From Polytrichum commune (Eukaryota > Streptophyta > Polytrichopsida > Polytrichales > Polytrichaceae): DNA of 64,000 nt. Where the stretch lies: positions 14,475,001 through 14,539,000 of the forward strand of contig OX485807.1 of the NCBI GenBank assembly GCA_950295325.1, read 5' to 3'. Under the pieces are notes generated by a model that did no database searches, was not told the origin of the DNA, and saw nothing but the letters and a program-made list of their open reading frames with translations. This document shows positions 47,984-59,339 of this stretch, piece by piece. How positions within the stretch are numbered: the first letter of the stretch is position 1; each line of letters opens with the position of its first letter. Made by a program: the position numbers and the translations under genes.

Positions 47984-48415
47984 GGGCCACTTTGTGTTTG
48001 CATACTTTGGACTCATACCCTACTGTAAACTTCTAGGGTCCAATGTGTTGCTCTTGACCAATAGGATTGCATGATCTTGGAGTTTCTTTGGTCTTGGACC
48101 CTAGTTAGGAGTGCTTTAGGTGGGGGTCCAAGGGGGAGGGTCCAACAAAATGGAGCAATCCTATTGGCCGAGAGGTGTAAATTAGATTGAAGGTGCTTTA
48201 GATGAGGATCCAAGATCAAGGAGAGGCAAAGTGAGGTGTCTCCTACATGACAAGAGGGGAACACTAATGGTCTGAACCAAGAAACGAAGCTCAAAGGATG
48301 CCTCACGTTTTGGAGAACCATTTTGAAAGATAAGATCCAAGTTGCTTCATATTGGTCCCTATGATCCTGGGACTGTGAACCCCCATCTAAAGCGCCCCTT
48401 GCTGTAAACCCGCCC
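47984..48415. mobile_element. Probable Tourist-like MITE upstream of PRPS6
   Basis: Flanked by TTA (47981-47983 and 48416-48418). The left end GGGCCACTTTGTGTTTGC and the inverted right end GGGCGGGTTTACAGC are loosely similar. Multiple GGGTCCAAG and GGACCCTA segments inside form further inverted pairs. Confidence 0.5.
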
Positions 48416-48876
48416 TTAATATGATGTTAAAAAATGCATCGCGTAACTCTGAATAATTATTGCGTTCAATGTAAACCCACCTTTAATATGTGTACATTCT
48501 ATTACATCGATTACACTGCTAATTACAATTTATTATTGCGCCACCGTGTAACTCCGAATAGTACACGCACTAATTGGGATAATAGTGTAGTGGTTTTGTG
48601 CCACTGTAAATTTGTGCAAGGTATTGACTTGAGCCATGCGCCTCACTCCATGCGAAACCCACATGGGAACGTGTCGGGAACAGACGTTCCCATGGGCGCT
48701 CACCTTATCCCCTTCATCCTCTTCATCTCTCTCCTTGGCCCGCTTCTTGTCTAGGCTCGCGTTTGGTGGAGCTCAGCCTTCCCTTCCTTCATCCTTTCAT
48801 ATCCATAGCCACTGCGCACACTCGCTCTTTCTTTGCTCTCCCTTGCGGTCGTCGTAGTCCCGCCCGATCCCTGCAG

Positions 48877-50921
48877 ATGGCGCTCGCCGTCACAACCGCC
48901 GCAGCAGGGGCAGCGCTGGCCAGCTCCCGGCTGAGCCTTAACGCAGCCACAAGCAGCAGCAGCAGCAGCCATGGCGTCGCTTCTTCGGCTTCGGCAGTTT
49001 TCGGTTCTGTTTCGGTTAAGTCCTGGTCCGGCGCCGTCATTTGCAGGAGATTTTCCTGCAGAAGGGATGTGACGGTGTCCGCTCGCGCTGTGGCCATGCA
49101 GGACGAGATGATGGGAATGGATGAGGATAGCGAGGGGTTCGGCGAGCTCGGGCTAGGGCAGAGGGAAATCAGGCAGTACCCTCCCGGTCTGCAGCGATAT
49201 GAGACCATGGCGGTCTTGCGACCCGACTTGACCGAGGACCAGCGCCTTGAGCTCACGCAGCGCTATGAGGAGGTGATTCTTGAACTTTGATTAAGGCAGC
49301 AGAATGTTCTGTGAAGTTGTTTGTTGTGATGGTGCATTGGACGCGTGAACAATGGGAGCGTGACGGGGTGTTCCTTTTCTTTTTATTTTTCTCGGATTTT
49401 TCTGGACACAATGCTTGGGAGGACAATTCGTCTAAATTCTCCATAATTTTGTCTACGGCAATGGACGTCTAAGGAGATTTTAGGTCCTAGAATGTTGTTT
49501 GGATTCATTTTTTTGTGATTGGTGCATTGAACGAAAGGGTTAGGGTCATGAGAGCTCGATGAGGCGTTTTCTTCTCTTCTTTCCCCGGTCTTTCTGGAAC
49601 ACAATGCGGTTGCGGACAATCTGTCTAAATTCTGTCTGAAATTGACAATGCAATGGACCTTTTGGGAGCGAGCAGCACAACGTTGTTTCTGGGAGCCATG
49701 GCTGTGATAAATTTGAGAATTGTCCTGAAGTTCTTTAGGGTAGATATGGGATGTCCTCAAGGATTTCTCTGTCAAGACACCGTGCATGGTTCCAGGTTTA
49801 GAATCGAGAGATGTGGTCGAATTGGTGCCTTCTTCGAATGGCGAGGTGGTCTAAACAGATGTGACTGAATGAATGAAAGTAGCTTAAACCACATTTGGAC
49901 GTTGTACGGAATTTCACAAATTGCTCAAATAGTATAGACGATGTGGAATGATTTCTAACGTTTTGAACCAGTTCCAGTTACAAGAATTGATATGAATGTT
50001 CATCTGGACACCTTCCGAGTGTCAATTGATAAGGTTTTTGGGTCATCAAGTTCGCTGTCATGGGTGTTATCCTCCATGAACCTAGTATCAACTGTCCAGT
50101 ATGCACACCCTATTTGATTGGTCTCCCAATCGGTTCTCTTAATTGAATGTAACTTTGGACACTCTATGTTTATGTGTCAGCTTATGATTGACTTCTTGCA
50201 ACACGTTACAGTCTTCAGTTGTTTGTGATTTGCTGATCAATCTAAAAGGAATGACCAGTGTGAAAGCAGTTTCAGTACTAGAACCTGTTGTCATATGTAT
50301 CAAACCTTTCTTGTAAGTTTCAATGCTAGAACCTGGCTCTTTCAGAGTTAGCATCTGTTCTAGCATGCCAAGAGGTAGCAGAATAGCCCATGCTATATTA
50401 CATTGGCATACTAGAACACATCAGTCCTTCAATTGTATGTAAGGTTCTAGTACCTTGACATCCACTAACAGTCAATTTGCATTTTGCTCTTTAGTGCGAC
50501 AGGACTGAAATAGAACAAGTGTAGTGTGTAAAAATTGTAGGTAATGTGGTTTGCTGACCTTATTGCACACGTTACTGTATACTCTGACGTATCGAACGAC
50601 ACGAATCATCTCTGCATATTTCCTGTTCTGTTGGTTATCACCTCTCCATTCGTGATTCTAATTGAAATTTTGAAAATTTCTATTTTACAGGCAGTTATTG
50701 CTGGAGGAGGATTGGATGTGGAGATGTTCAATAGGGGCATGCAGCCCCTAGCCTACAACATCAAGACAAAGAACATGGGAGGTGTCTCGAACAGATACTT
50801 GGATGGAATTTACCTGTTGTTTACATATGTGACAAAGCCAGAGGCCCAATTGTCTTTGCAAAAGAGGTTGAATGCAGACGATGACATCATCCGGTCAACA
50901 ACCTTCAGGCTCAAAGCCTAG
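48877..50921 (+). CDS. PRPS6: Plastid 30S ribosomal protein bS6c
   Basis: Two exons, 48877-49272 and 50691-50921, giving 208 residues; the 1.4-kb intron is phase 0 (GAG/GTGATT, TTTTACAG/GCA). Residues 1 to about 70 are rich in Ala, Ser and Arg, as in a chloroplast transit peptide. From about 107 the bS6 fold begins with RYETMAVLRPDLTEDQ. Exon 2 carries GGGLDVEMFNRGMQPLAYNI, the loop YLDGIYLLFTYVTKPEAQ and the end DDDIIRSTTFRLKA. bS6 sits on the platform of the small subunit near uS18 and helps plastid translation. The reading frame is open upstream, but without an ATG; 48877 is the first ATG (context CAGATGG). An acidic stretch (DEMMGMDEDSEGFGE) lies between transit peptide and domain. Confidence 0.95.
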
Positions 50922-53280
50922 GAGGCCTGTACTTAAAATCAGTGTTGTACTTAGAGTGAGTGGCAGAGTTGAGCTTGGGCGTTGCCGTCCACCACTTGTT
51001 TGTGATGGCCTCAGCATTCTTGGCCATAAATTGTGGCAAAATCATCCAAACTTCAGACTTTTTTGATCTGGTATAATGCAATCTATTCCCATTTGTTTAT
51101 GTCCATGGCTTGGCAATAGTGTCCATTGATGAAGCATGGCTGCCTGGATTTAACGCCAAACAATTGGTAGGAGCAGTCTCCTGCTCTGCCACCTTTTTCG
51201 AGCAATTAACATGTTATTGACATCAATTTCTCCAGTACATTGGTCAGTTATCGATCTCCTTGAGCATACCCATGGGTCCCCACTAGACTAAACAATCCTT
51301 CAGGAGAGGCTATCAAAATAAACACTTGTGTTATGTCATCATAATCGTCTGCAGCCTTGTCGCTGAGAGTTGAGCCTCTATAACTTGGTATGTGGATTTC
51401 TCTATTCAGTGTGCATGTTTGACAACCTAGCTACACTGTATATGTTATCCACTCACTATATGGAGTTATTGAGTGCTGTAACCTCTAACTGTTAATAAAA
51501 TATTTCACTGAGTAAAGATGTGAATGTTCTATAACGTTCAAACAACCAAATTGATTTTTGTTGGTGTAAAATGAGATCTTTAGCAAACATTTTAGCATTG
51601 TGTAATTCTAAATAGTAAGTGACACCTAATAAATACCATGAATGGTGTAGCTGGTCTTGACGCTATGAGAAACTCCTATTTGAACAATGCCTTTTGTGAG
51701 CTATTTCTTCTGCCACATGTAGGAATCGAAATCTCTCCATCCTGCTGTGTCAATTGCCACTACTGCGTTACCTCAAATTTTGCAATCACAAGCTGGGCAG
51801 TAAGAATGTGAGGAGTAACTCATGAGTAGATATAGGTTGTACATAATTCATAGGGGGTTAAGAAACTTGGAGCTTGTCCACATGCCGTCAACCTCATGCA
51901 CAACAATTAAAATATGATCCTCAAGGTAACCAAGGATCAAGTTCTATTCTATCTTATTTGCTTCCAAGCACTTGATATTATTTGCATGCTAGTCCTGAAG
52001 TCCACTTGACAGGTAGATTGCCCAAAGTAAGAGCTTTGACACAAAATAAGACAAGTTCCAAGCAACATGAGAGGGAGGGAGAGCCCCCCCCCCCCCCTTC
52101 ACCTTCAGTTACGAGGAGTTAATGTAGTTCCCTGCTGATAACTTCTCTAGATTCATTCACATGGACAAACTTAAGGAATCCTAATTAGTTCAATGTTTAA
52201 ACTGTGCATGATACCAGAACTCGCCTCAACAACTCATGGCGACCAACTTCTGAAAATATTCAACTCTCCTTGTGATTGATCCAATATGGTGTTTCAGGCT
52301 AATTTTGGTGGTGCATGTTGTATTAGGCAATGTTTGAAGATTAATTCTTGAGCAAAATCAGATCATTTGATTTTGAGAGTCCAATGCTCAAATGTTATTG
52401 ACATTGAAAGAAAAAGATGTTGCAAATCACTTAAAGATTGCAATCTAGATGGTTGAAGCTTGATACCCAAAAACCATGTATGACATGCTCTGAAAATAGA
52501 ACACATCATACAATCATGTATGCAATATATCACATATAATTTTGTACGTTGGATTTCTTCATGTACTCGAGTGTGTTAGCACCCAAATGTCAACTTATTT
52601 CTTCAACTAGAAGAGTTCATTAGAAGAATAAAGTTGTTTCAAATAAGGGCTACATGGTTTGTGATATTTAGTGTCACTTACATGCTTTTGAGGCACATGG
52701 TAGGTTACACTAATGATCAACAAATTTATCGTTAGTGTCGCTTCATGACACTTGGCATTCAATTGCACTCACTAACTTCTTGGCATGGGTATGTTCAATA
52801 GTGTTATGCAGCGTGTGTCTATGTTACACAATGGTCTATAAGTTGATCAAAATGTACACAAATGACACTTGACATTAGTATGCTCAAGAATATTTTCCTC
52901 TTGTATACGAAAATGTAAATACATGACACCTGTCATAAGTATGCTCAATAACATCTTCCCCTTGCATACTAAAACACAAAACCATCATCTCAAGAATCCC
53001 AATGTGCTACGCTAAATGTCATAATGTAAATAAATTTTCACTTTAAAAAGTTGCTTATGCTAATGAGTAGTATCATATTGACAATTAGCGGGTGTGACAA
53101 TTAGTGACCTCTAGGCATCTAGTTTAAGCCTTCGCAAATAGTGTACGTGACACTAAATACCACAAACGGAGTACTACTTTCTGACAAAATGATGGAAGGG
53201 TTAAGCGAAGACACTTAACTTAGGGTTAACTCTTAAGAGTAAGTGAAGTCGCAGATCACTTGGAAAGCTTGAACGGAAAC
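50922..53280. other. Gene-free stretch after PRPS6
   Basis: The first 200-600 bp is likely the PRPS6 3' untranslated region. Then comes AT-rich DNA with a C14 run (52084-52097) and the second copy of the 0.5-kb dispersed repeat (52640-53172). No coding exon was seen. Confidence 0.45.
52640..53172. repeat. Dispersed repeat, copy 2 (about 0.5 kb)
   Basis: Partner of 11040-11572, same orientation and same order of blocks. Confidence 0.8.
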
Positions 53281-53581
53281 ATGCGAGCCTCCACCGTTTA
53301 CTTTTTGTGCCATTCTCCTCCGAAACCAAGTTCTTGTGGCGGATTGGTAAGTAGCTTTTTGTGTAGTTCAATATCTCTCACTTCAGGTTTTCCTACAAGT
53401 TTTGTTGCATTTTTCTTCCACGCATATTATGGCATTCTTACGTTAAGCTTACAGATTTTGGAAGTACCTTGCTGTAGTGCACTGCAGTAGTTGTACATTA
53501 TGTCAACCGGTCAGGGTCTTCTCGATTCATGCCTTCGTTGAAAACACCTGTGACACTTCGTTTGTTCTTGGTCACAATCAC

Positions 53582-53989
53582 ATGTCAAGTTCGATTCGAG
53601 TGTCTTTGAGTCGGCTCTTCTTGTTCCTCGTGGGTCTTATAATCGCTCATCCCGCAGCGTGCATTCGGAGTGGCGGCTTGTGTTACAGGCATGCGCAAGC
53701 TTGTAGAGGTGGTGTTGGTCTCGCCGAAACGTGGAGGTCACGGGACTGTAAGTTTAGGATTCGCTCAGTTGCTAGGAGCCGATTGACCACAAGAGCAATA
53801 TGTATGGAGACTCAACCTAGGGTCAGATCTGCATCACCCCCTTTTCTTCTCGAAGGGATGAACAACCTGTCGCTGCGAATGGGAGGTTTGAACCAGAACA
53901 TCTGCCACTGTGAAATTGTCAATGATGATCCTGATGTGATATCGCAACATGCGTTGTCGGTCTTTCAAGTTCTTCACTATATAAGTTGA
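53582..53989 (+). CDS. Hypothetical protein with hydrophobic N terminus
   Basis: Open frame of 135 residues. It starts MSSSIRVSLSRLFLFLVGLI, a plausible signal peptide or transit region, followed by an Arg-rich part (SRDCKFRIRSVARSRLTTR) and a hydrophilic end. I know no family. Upstream, ATGCGAGCC at 53281 begins a short open stretch that ends at a good donor (GGATTG/GTAAGT, 53349), so the gene may have an earlier exon. The last 110 bases and the following sequence are copied at 54247 without keeping the frame. It may be non-coding. Confidence 0.25.
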   Translation: MSSSIRVSLSRLFLFLVGLIIAHPAACIRSGGLCYRHAQACRGGVGLAETWRSRDCKFRIRSVARSRLTTRAICMETQPRVRSASPPFLLEGMNNLSLRMGGLNQNICHCEIVNDDPDVISQHALSVFQVLHYIS

Positions 53990-54560
53990 TACTTAGAAAT
54001 CTGTACCAAGGCCTCGATTCTCTTACTCCGGCATGTGTTCCTTGGACTATGTGACTTGCACTGGAGTCCAATTCATGTCCTTACTTGTAAACATGGGAGG
54101 GAGGGCAATCCAATTTACTTTGTCCGTCTCAAATTTTGAATATTATGTAGGTATTCCCCTCTTGTGTCATCATTAACCTGGCGATTTCATGGCCTTTAAG
54201 CTTTCTGTAACAACACTAAGTGGATTGATAGCATAACCCTGACAATTGAAGGTTTGAACCATAACATCTGCCGCTGTGACAAAACTTGTCAGTGATCATC
54301 TGGATATGAAACCACAACATTCCTGTCGGTCTTCCAAGCATTTCTTCTCTGTGGTTTATTCCATTTTCTCTATAAATCTGTTCCAAGGTCTCCTATCTCT
54401 TGCTCTCGTAGCTATCCCTTCATTGGCCATATGTAACTCATGTTTTCAACTCGAGTCCAATTCATTTTCTTCCTTGTAAATGTGGGGGGAGTTCGAATTG
54501 CAGTATTATGATTGTTATTCCGGCTTGCAACATCAACAACCTGGTGGTTTCATGGCTTCT
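53881..54560. repeat. Tandem duplication before the first tRNA pair
   Basis: Copies at 53881-54199 and 54247-54560: GGTTTGAACCA, ACATCTGCC, GAGTCCAATTCAT, CTTGTAAA and TTTCATGGC in both. The end of copy 2 runs directly into the first tRNA-Glu, and shorter versions of that end (ACATCAATAACC) precede the other two tRNA-Glu genes. Confidence 0.75.
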
Positions 54561-54566
54561 GAGGTC

Positions 54567-54639
54567 TCCGTAATAGTCTAGATGGTTAGGATACCTGGCT
54601 TTCACCCAGGCGACCCGGGTTCGAGTCCCGGTTACGGAA
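54567..54639 (+). tRNA. tRNA-Glu(TTC)
   Basis: 73 bases with a complete cloverleaf: acceptor TCCGTAA pairs TTACGGA, anticodon loop CTTTCAC with anticodon TTC, and T arm CCGGGTTCGAGTCCCGG. First of three nearly identical copies. Confidence 0.95.
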
Positions 54640-54643
54640 CTCT

Positions 54644-54648
54644 GCGGG

Positions 54649-54691
<43 letters not shown>

Positions 54692-54716
54692 GCGTGTTCG
54701 ATCCACGCTCACCGCA
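54644..54716 (+). tRNA. tRNA-Phe(GAA)
   Basis: 73 bases, anticodon GAA in the loop CTGAAGA, T loop TTCGATC. The acceptor stem has the G-A mismatch that plant tRNA-Phe normally carries. Four bases after tRNA-Glu; T7 terminator tract at about 54726. Confidence 0.95.
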
Positions 54717-54739
54717 TACCTCTTAGTTTTTTTCTTGAT

Positions 54740-55370
54740 AATGGAAGTTGCTTCTTGGGTGCAGGAGATGGCAATGCAAGTTGGATCACATTTTTTGCAG
54801 CTGGTTTGAGTCACTGATCAAATTTCGAAGTGAGTACGGCCATGGTTATCTTATCCCGTGATTTTGTGGAGTGCATCTTAAGTCTTTAGCAGAGGAGATC
54901 GTAATGCAAGTTGAACCATAGGTCTTCCAGCGGTTTGGATTGGGTATGTCGCAAAGGGAGGGCCATTTTTGTAAATTGTGTTCTCGTGATTTTTAGAATG
55001 GAAGTTACTTCTTTGGTACATGGAATCCTTATGCAAGTTGAGTCACAGTTCTTGCAGCTGGTCTTGAGTTACTTATGAACTTCATAGTGAGGATCATTTT
55101 GTGTTTTTACTCCAGGATATCTTAAAGAGTGCAAGTTATTTGTTAGATTCAGGAGATCCTAAATGCAAGTTATTTGTTAGATACAGGAGATCATAAATGA
55201 AGGTTATTTTTTAGATACAGGAGATCATAGATGCAAGTTATTTATTACATAGAGATCACAAAATATTATTTTTTAGATACAAGAGATAATAAATGAAAGT
55301 TAATTTAAAGTCTTTGCAGATAATTTGAGTGAGATAAGATTTTTATAGCGAGGAACATATAGATGTATAT
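54740..55370. repeat. Spacer module repeats
   Basis: Several imperfect units with GGTGCAGGAGAT, AATGCAAGTT, TTGCAGCTGG and TGAGT. Similar units follow every tRNA-Phe copy (57550, 57720, 59540, 59920), so the tRNA genes and this spacer were duplicated together. Confidence 0.6.
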
Positions 55371-55599
55371 CCGTGAGACTTAGGATGTATATACTTCTTG
55401 TTGACAGTTCTGGATACCTAGACGAACCCCAAATGAGGTGTTTGTCAAAGTTTTAGTGCATACCACCTGGTGCACATTTGATAGCCAAACACAAATCATT
55501 TCACAAGATTAAATACACATTCATTCCGATCAAGTGTAGTGGCGACCACGTGGTGGTCATCGTGTGGTTTTTAAAATCATATTATTTGGATTTGTCTTT

Positions 55600-55790
55600 C
55601 TTTACCTGCTAGGAACACAGGAGCCAAGCTTTGCATCTTTCCATCGAGATGAGCCATAACCCTGCATGACATCATATCTTGGTGCCACAATTCGACATAT
55701 GCATTCAATCTAATTTGATGATATGGTCTGTGGAGAATGCTGTAGAAATAGCAGAGTTACACCCTTGGAGGAGCGTCTGGGAAGGAGGGC
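55600..55790 (-). repeat. Recurring exon-like module, copy 1
   Basis: Best read on the minus strand: CTGCTATTTCTACAG (acceptor-like), then a segment ending ATGTCATGCAGGGTTATGGC and a donor-like GTAAAG. Related to 58430-58640, part of 60930-61000 and 61085-61330. Function unknown. Confidence 0.45.
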
Positions 55791-55971
55791 AGCGATCGTC
55801 TGGCTAGGCAGGTACTTTGCAAATGACTACCCATTGTACTTGAAATTGTGTAGAATCAGAACCAGTACGTAATGGAAGGTTAGCTGCACCAATAAATCAA
55901 TGATCAGAGAGGAGCGGTTTCATCTGGGCATCACATTGTGCAAAGCGTGGCAGGAAACGATATATAGTGGA

Positions 55972-57267
55972 ATGGCGGCGCACGAAGAACTTCAGTTGGT
56001 ACCCCAAAATGAAGAAAACGTAGCTGGTATAATAAAGGCCTTAACAGATATCCATATCGGCACCTCTTCCCACAAGTTCAATTGGGTTCTAGCCACCCCA
56101 ACTTCTTTTCTTCCATTAAACCCTGTGACTTTGAATGTGGATCCAATCGACATCAGGCGAGCATCTCCATCTCTGGAACCCAATGACGAGGAGTCAACTC
56201 GGCGCGCCGAGACCTTTGAGCTTATCATGGATACTTTCCTCAACGAGACCGCGCGAGACATTCACCCAGGCCCTTCTCCTCACCTTCCTCTTGATCCTGC
56301 ATCGGTTCGCCCGATCCCGCACAGCAGACCAAAGGTGAAGTGTGTCCGAAGGGATCGCCCTGTTCCTCTCCCGGCAACCATTCCTGATCCAAGAAAACCT
56401 TTCCGGCCGATCCCTCGCAGCAGACCGAAGGTCAAGTGCATCCGAAGGAAAGGACCATCCGTGACACATGATCCTCCTCGCTCCCGACCGAAGGTTCGGT
56501 GCCAATTTCGACGACAGCATCGCAGCAACAACTTGGCCATTGTGTTGTATAAACATCCCTTGGATCGGCCGTCCGAGCCTTTACCTGCGCAGGAGTCTCC
56601 TGCTGATCTTTCCCATGACATTCCGGAATCCTGCTCCGACCCTGCTCTCTCCCCTGTGCGTCCCCCCTCGCCTCCCATCTTCTCAACTGATCCTGCGGGG
56701 TTTGATGACCTTCTCCAGGAAATTGTAGGGCTCAGGATCCTTCCTGATTCCTCTACCAATTCCTCCCCTTCTCCTTCTTCCCTCTCAGCATCTTTTTCTT
56801 CTCCATCTTCTCCCCCTCTTTCCCCCTCCCCTGTGGCTCCCACCACAACGTTCATCAACAGGACGCGACGCACCCCCTTCGATCGCTACAAGCTCGGTAA
56901 CCTCTACCGCCCGCCGTCCCCTCCCAATTACCGACTCGCTGCCTACAACTCCGGCCTTGCGCCTGAGGACTTCGCCAGTAGGGTCACATGGGAAATTGAT
57001 GCCCTCCTTGCGGATGCGGCCATTGATCGGCTGAATCTTTCAAAGGATTTGGAGGAATTGCCTCCTGTTGCCCCTGTTTCTACCCCCCTGTCCCGCGAAG
57101 ATGGCCATCGGCTCTTCATCAACAACATCCTCGCCTATCCTTCCGCTGCCTCTCCAGGTTCTGTTCTTGGTATCTGGAGTTGGGTTGCTGGTTTGGGTTC
57201 TTGTCGCTACAATTTTGACATTGATTGGGATCCTCATAGTGTTGATCAGCTTGATGCATACGATTAG
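55972..57267 (+). CDS. Orphan proline-rich protein between tRNA pairs
   Basis: A 431-residue open frame (455 if begun at the ATG at 55900; 55972 has the better context, GGAATGGCG). It is GC-richer than all flanking DNA. Three copies of a basic motif lie at about residues 113-124, 145-156 and 168-177: RPIPHSRPKVKC, RPIPRSRPKVKC and PPRSRPKVRC. A Ser/Pro-rich disordered region follows (SSPSPSSLSASFSSPSSPP). The C-terminal 110 residues look more ordered (PEDFASRVTWEIDALLADAA). There are no membrane segments. I recognise no family. It ends about 105 bp before the second tRNA-Glu. It could be a lineage-specific gene, or a gag-like or captured sequence delivered by a mobile element; no terminal repeats were found. 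Confidence 0.5.
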   Translation: MAAHEELQLVPQNEENVAGIIKALTDIHIGTSSHKFNWVLATPTSFLPLNPVTLNVDPIDIRRASPSLEPNDEESTRRAETFELIMDTFLNETARDIHPGPSPHLPLDPASVRPIPHSRPKVKCVRRDRPVPLPATIPDPRKPFRPIPRSRPKVKCIRRKGPSVTHDPPRSRPKVRCQFRRQHRSNNLAIVLYKHPLDRPSEPLPAQESPADLSHDIPESCSDPALSPVRPPSPPIFSTDPAGFDDLLQEIVGLRILPDSSTNSSPSPSSLSASFSSPSSPPLSPSPVAPTTTFINRTRRTPFDRYKLGNLYRPPSPPNYRLAAYNSGLAPEDFASRVTWEIDALLADAAIDRLNLSKDLEELPPVAPVSTPLSREDGHRLFINNILAYPSAASPGSVLGIWSWVAGLGSCRYNFDIDWDPHSVDQLDAYD

Positions 57268-57371
57268 GTGTCCCCCTTCCCTCTTTGGGAAGCCTGAAAT
57301 CCAATTTTACTTAACCCCAGTGGGAAGTTCCAAGCACATCAATAACCCGTGGTGTCAAGGAATCCGGGTTT

Positions 57372-57444
57372 TCCGTAATAGTCTAGATGGTTAGGATACC
57401 TGGCTTTCACCCAGGCGACCCGGGTTCGAATCCCGGTTACGGAA
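57372..57444 (+). tRNA. tRNA-Glu(TTC), copy 2
   Basis: Same as copy 1 except A for G in the T loop (GTTCGAATCC). Complete cloverleaf. Confidence 0.95.
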
Positions 57445-57449
57445 CCATT

Positions 57450-57454
57450 GCGGG

Positions 57455-57497
<43 letters not shown>

Positions 57498-57522
57498 GCG
57501 TGTTCGATCCACGCTCACCGCA
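57450..57522 (+). tRNA. tRNA-Phe(GAA), copy 2
   Basis: Identical to copy 1, five bases after tRNA-Glu copy 2, followed by a T6 tract. Confidence 0.95.
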
Positions 57523-57629
57523 CGTTTTTTGGTTTTGTCTTGATTTATGGTGTCCAAGTCGCTTCGTATGTGCTGGAGGCCACAATGGAAATTGGATCAA
57601 TATTCTTACAGCTATTCTGAGCGACCTTT

Positions 57630-57634
57630 GCGGG

Positions 57635-57677
<43 letters not shown>

Positions 57678-57701
57678 GCGTTTCGATCCACGCTCACCGC
57701 A
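57630..57701 (+). pseudogene. Damaged tRNA-Phe(GAA), copy 3
   Basis: Like the other copies but 72 bases: one base is missing in the T arm (GCGTTTCGATCC instead of GCGTGTTCGATCC), which breaks one T-stem pair and shifts the T loop. The internal B box is kept, so it may still be transcribed; a working tRNA is doubtful. A T6 tract follows. Confidence 0.85.
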
Positions 57702-58429
57702 CATTTTTTGGTTTTGTCTTGATTTATGGTGTGCAAGTCGCTTCGTATGTGCTGGAGGCCACAATGCAAATTGGATCAATATTCTTACAGCTATTCTGAG
57801 CGACTTCTGAATAACTGAAGTGAGGACCATACAGATGTTTATTTATGAGACTTAGAAGTGTGTGTACTTAATGTTGACAGTTTTGAATTACAGCTTTTGC
57901 GGCTGTTTTGACATAGTTATGAATCTTCAAAATGACGACCATTTTGGTTTCTTCCTGTGATTTGTAGAGTGCAAGGCGCTACTCAGGTACATTTTGGATT
58001 TTAAATTTCCCATGATAACTAGAGTGAAGGTTCCTCTTTTAAGTACAAGATATCAAAATGCAAGTCGAACCCTAGTTCTTGGAGCTATTTCGAGTTATGA
58101 TTTCTCAAAGTGAGGGCCATTTTCGTTATTTTGTCCCCTGTGATTTTTAGAGTGCAGGATGCTTCTTACACAGGAGATCATAGGGCAAGTTGAATCATAG
58201 TTTGTACAGGTACGTGAGTTTAGTTAAGGATTCTCATAGGACCATATAGATCTGTATTTGTGAGTTTATATACTTGGTGACAGTTGTCAGGTACCTAGAA
58301 CCGACTGCAAACAAGGTAGTTTTAGTGGCTATCAGAAGGTCAGTATCATTTTGTTCTTGGTATTAGGAAATCATTTGTTTTTGAAAATTGAAGTACAAAT
58401 TGAAATGCCAATGTCATAATCATGGTCAA

Positions 58430-59010
58430 AGATTGTGGATGTGTCTTCCTTTACCTGCTACAGAAACAGGCGCCATGGTTTGCAACTCTGCGTCAAGATG
58501 TGCCATAGCCCGGCATGACATTAAATCTCCATTTGGATAATTTGGTTCGCGAAGAATGCTGTGGAAATAGCTGAGCTGGTTGTGCATTCGGCAACAAAGC
58601 AGAGATCTGCAGGCGTACTTGTCTGGCAAGGTGAGTATTTCAAATGTGAATACAACATCATACTTGAATTTGTGTCGGATGACCTGGTGATGATGTTTAG
58701 TTGCACATTTTCCTTTTGTTGCTGCTGGCAACCAAATGAGTTCAATCACAAAAGCTGTGTGCCCCCTATTGTGACTTATTGTCAAATGTAATCATGTAAA
58801 ATCTGGTCACTGTGGGTCTTCTGTGGTCACTCTTCTCAATTGGAACCCCTTATTTAAGTGGTATATGGCAAGGTTTGTAATTAAGAGCGTCCCAGCATAT
58901 GTTACAATGACATTAGACTACATGCTCAAAATATAGACACCATTCGATGTGATCATTAAAGAGAGAGAATCTTCTTTTTGAAATCTTATGCGTTTTGCAT
59001 ATCAACTTCG
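58430..59010. repeat. Segmental duplication, copy 1
   Basis: Matches 61085-61600 in order: TTTACCTGCTA, GGATAATTTGGTT, GAAATAGC, GTGGTCACTCT and GACTACATGCTCAAAATATAG. The first part is also present at 55600-55790. Confidence 0.7.
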
Positions 59011-59339
59011 ATTCTTACACTTGAACTGACAATCTGATAATGCAGAGACTGAAGATGTTTGGACTTGTCGTATTCATCATATCCACTCAAGCCTGAACTG
59101 AAATCGTAAATTTTCCAAAGCCTATTGGATAACTTTTTTTTGTTACATAGAATTTCAGGTCTGGTAAAAGAAAATATTTACACCCCTAAACCGTTTTTAT
59201 AAAAAAATTCTGGTTATTTATTCATCTATCAACAATGAGGCTAGGTGACATGCTCATCCTAGGAGAACTAAGGTATAAAGACGTTAATTGCTCCATGCCA
59301 ACACATCAATAACCCGGTGGTCGAATGGCTCCTCGGGTT

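Larger units (their letters stand above)
57450..57807. repeat. 180-bp tandem duplication carrying tRNA-Phe
   Basis: Unit 1 is 57450-57629 and unit 2 is 57630 to about 57807. They differ at only a few positions, so this is a very recent event. Confidence 0.9.

Noticed and set aside
48763-48876. N-terminal extension of the S6 reading frame
   Set aside because: It has no ATG upstream of 48877; the frame is merely open. The transit peptide starts naturally at 48877.
56280-56873. Minus-strand open frame of nearly 200 codons opposite the orphan ORF
   Set aside because: A shadow of the GC-rich plus-strand frame, full of low-complexity Glu/Gly.
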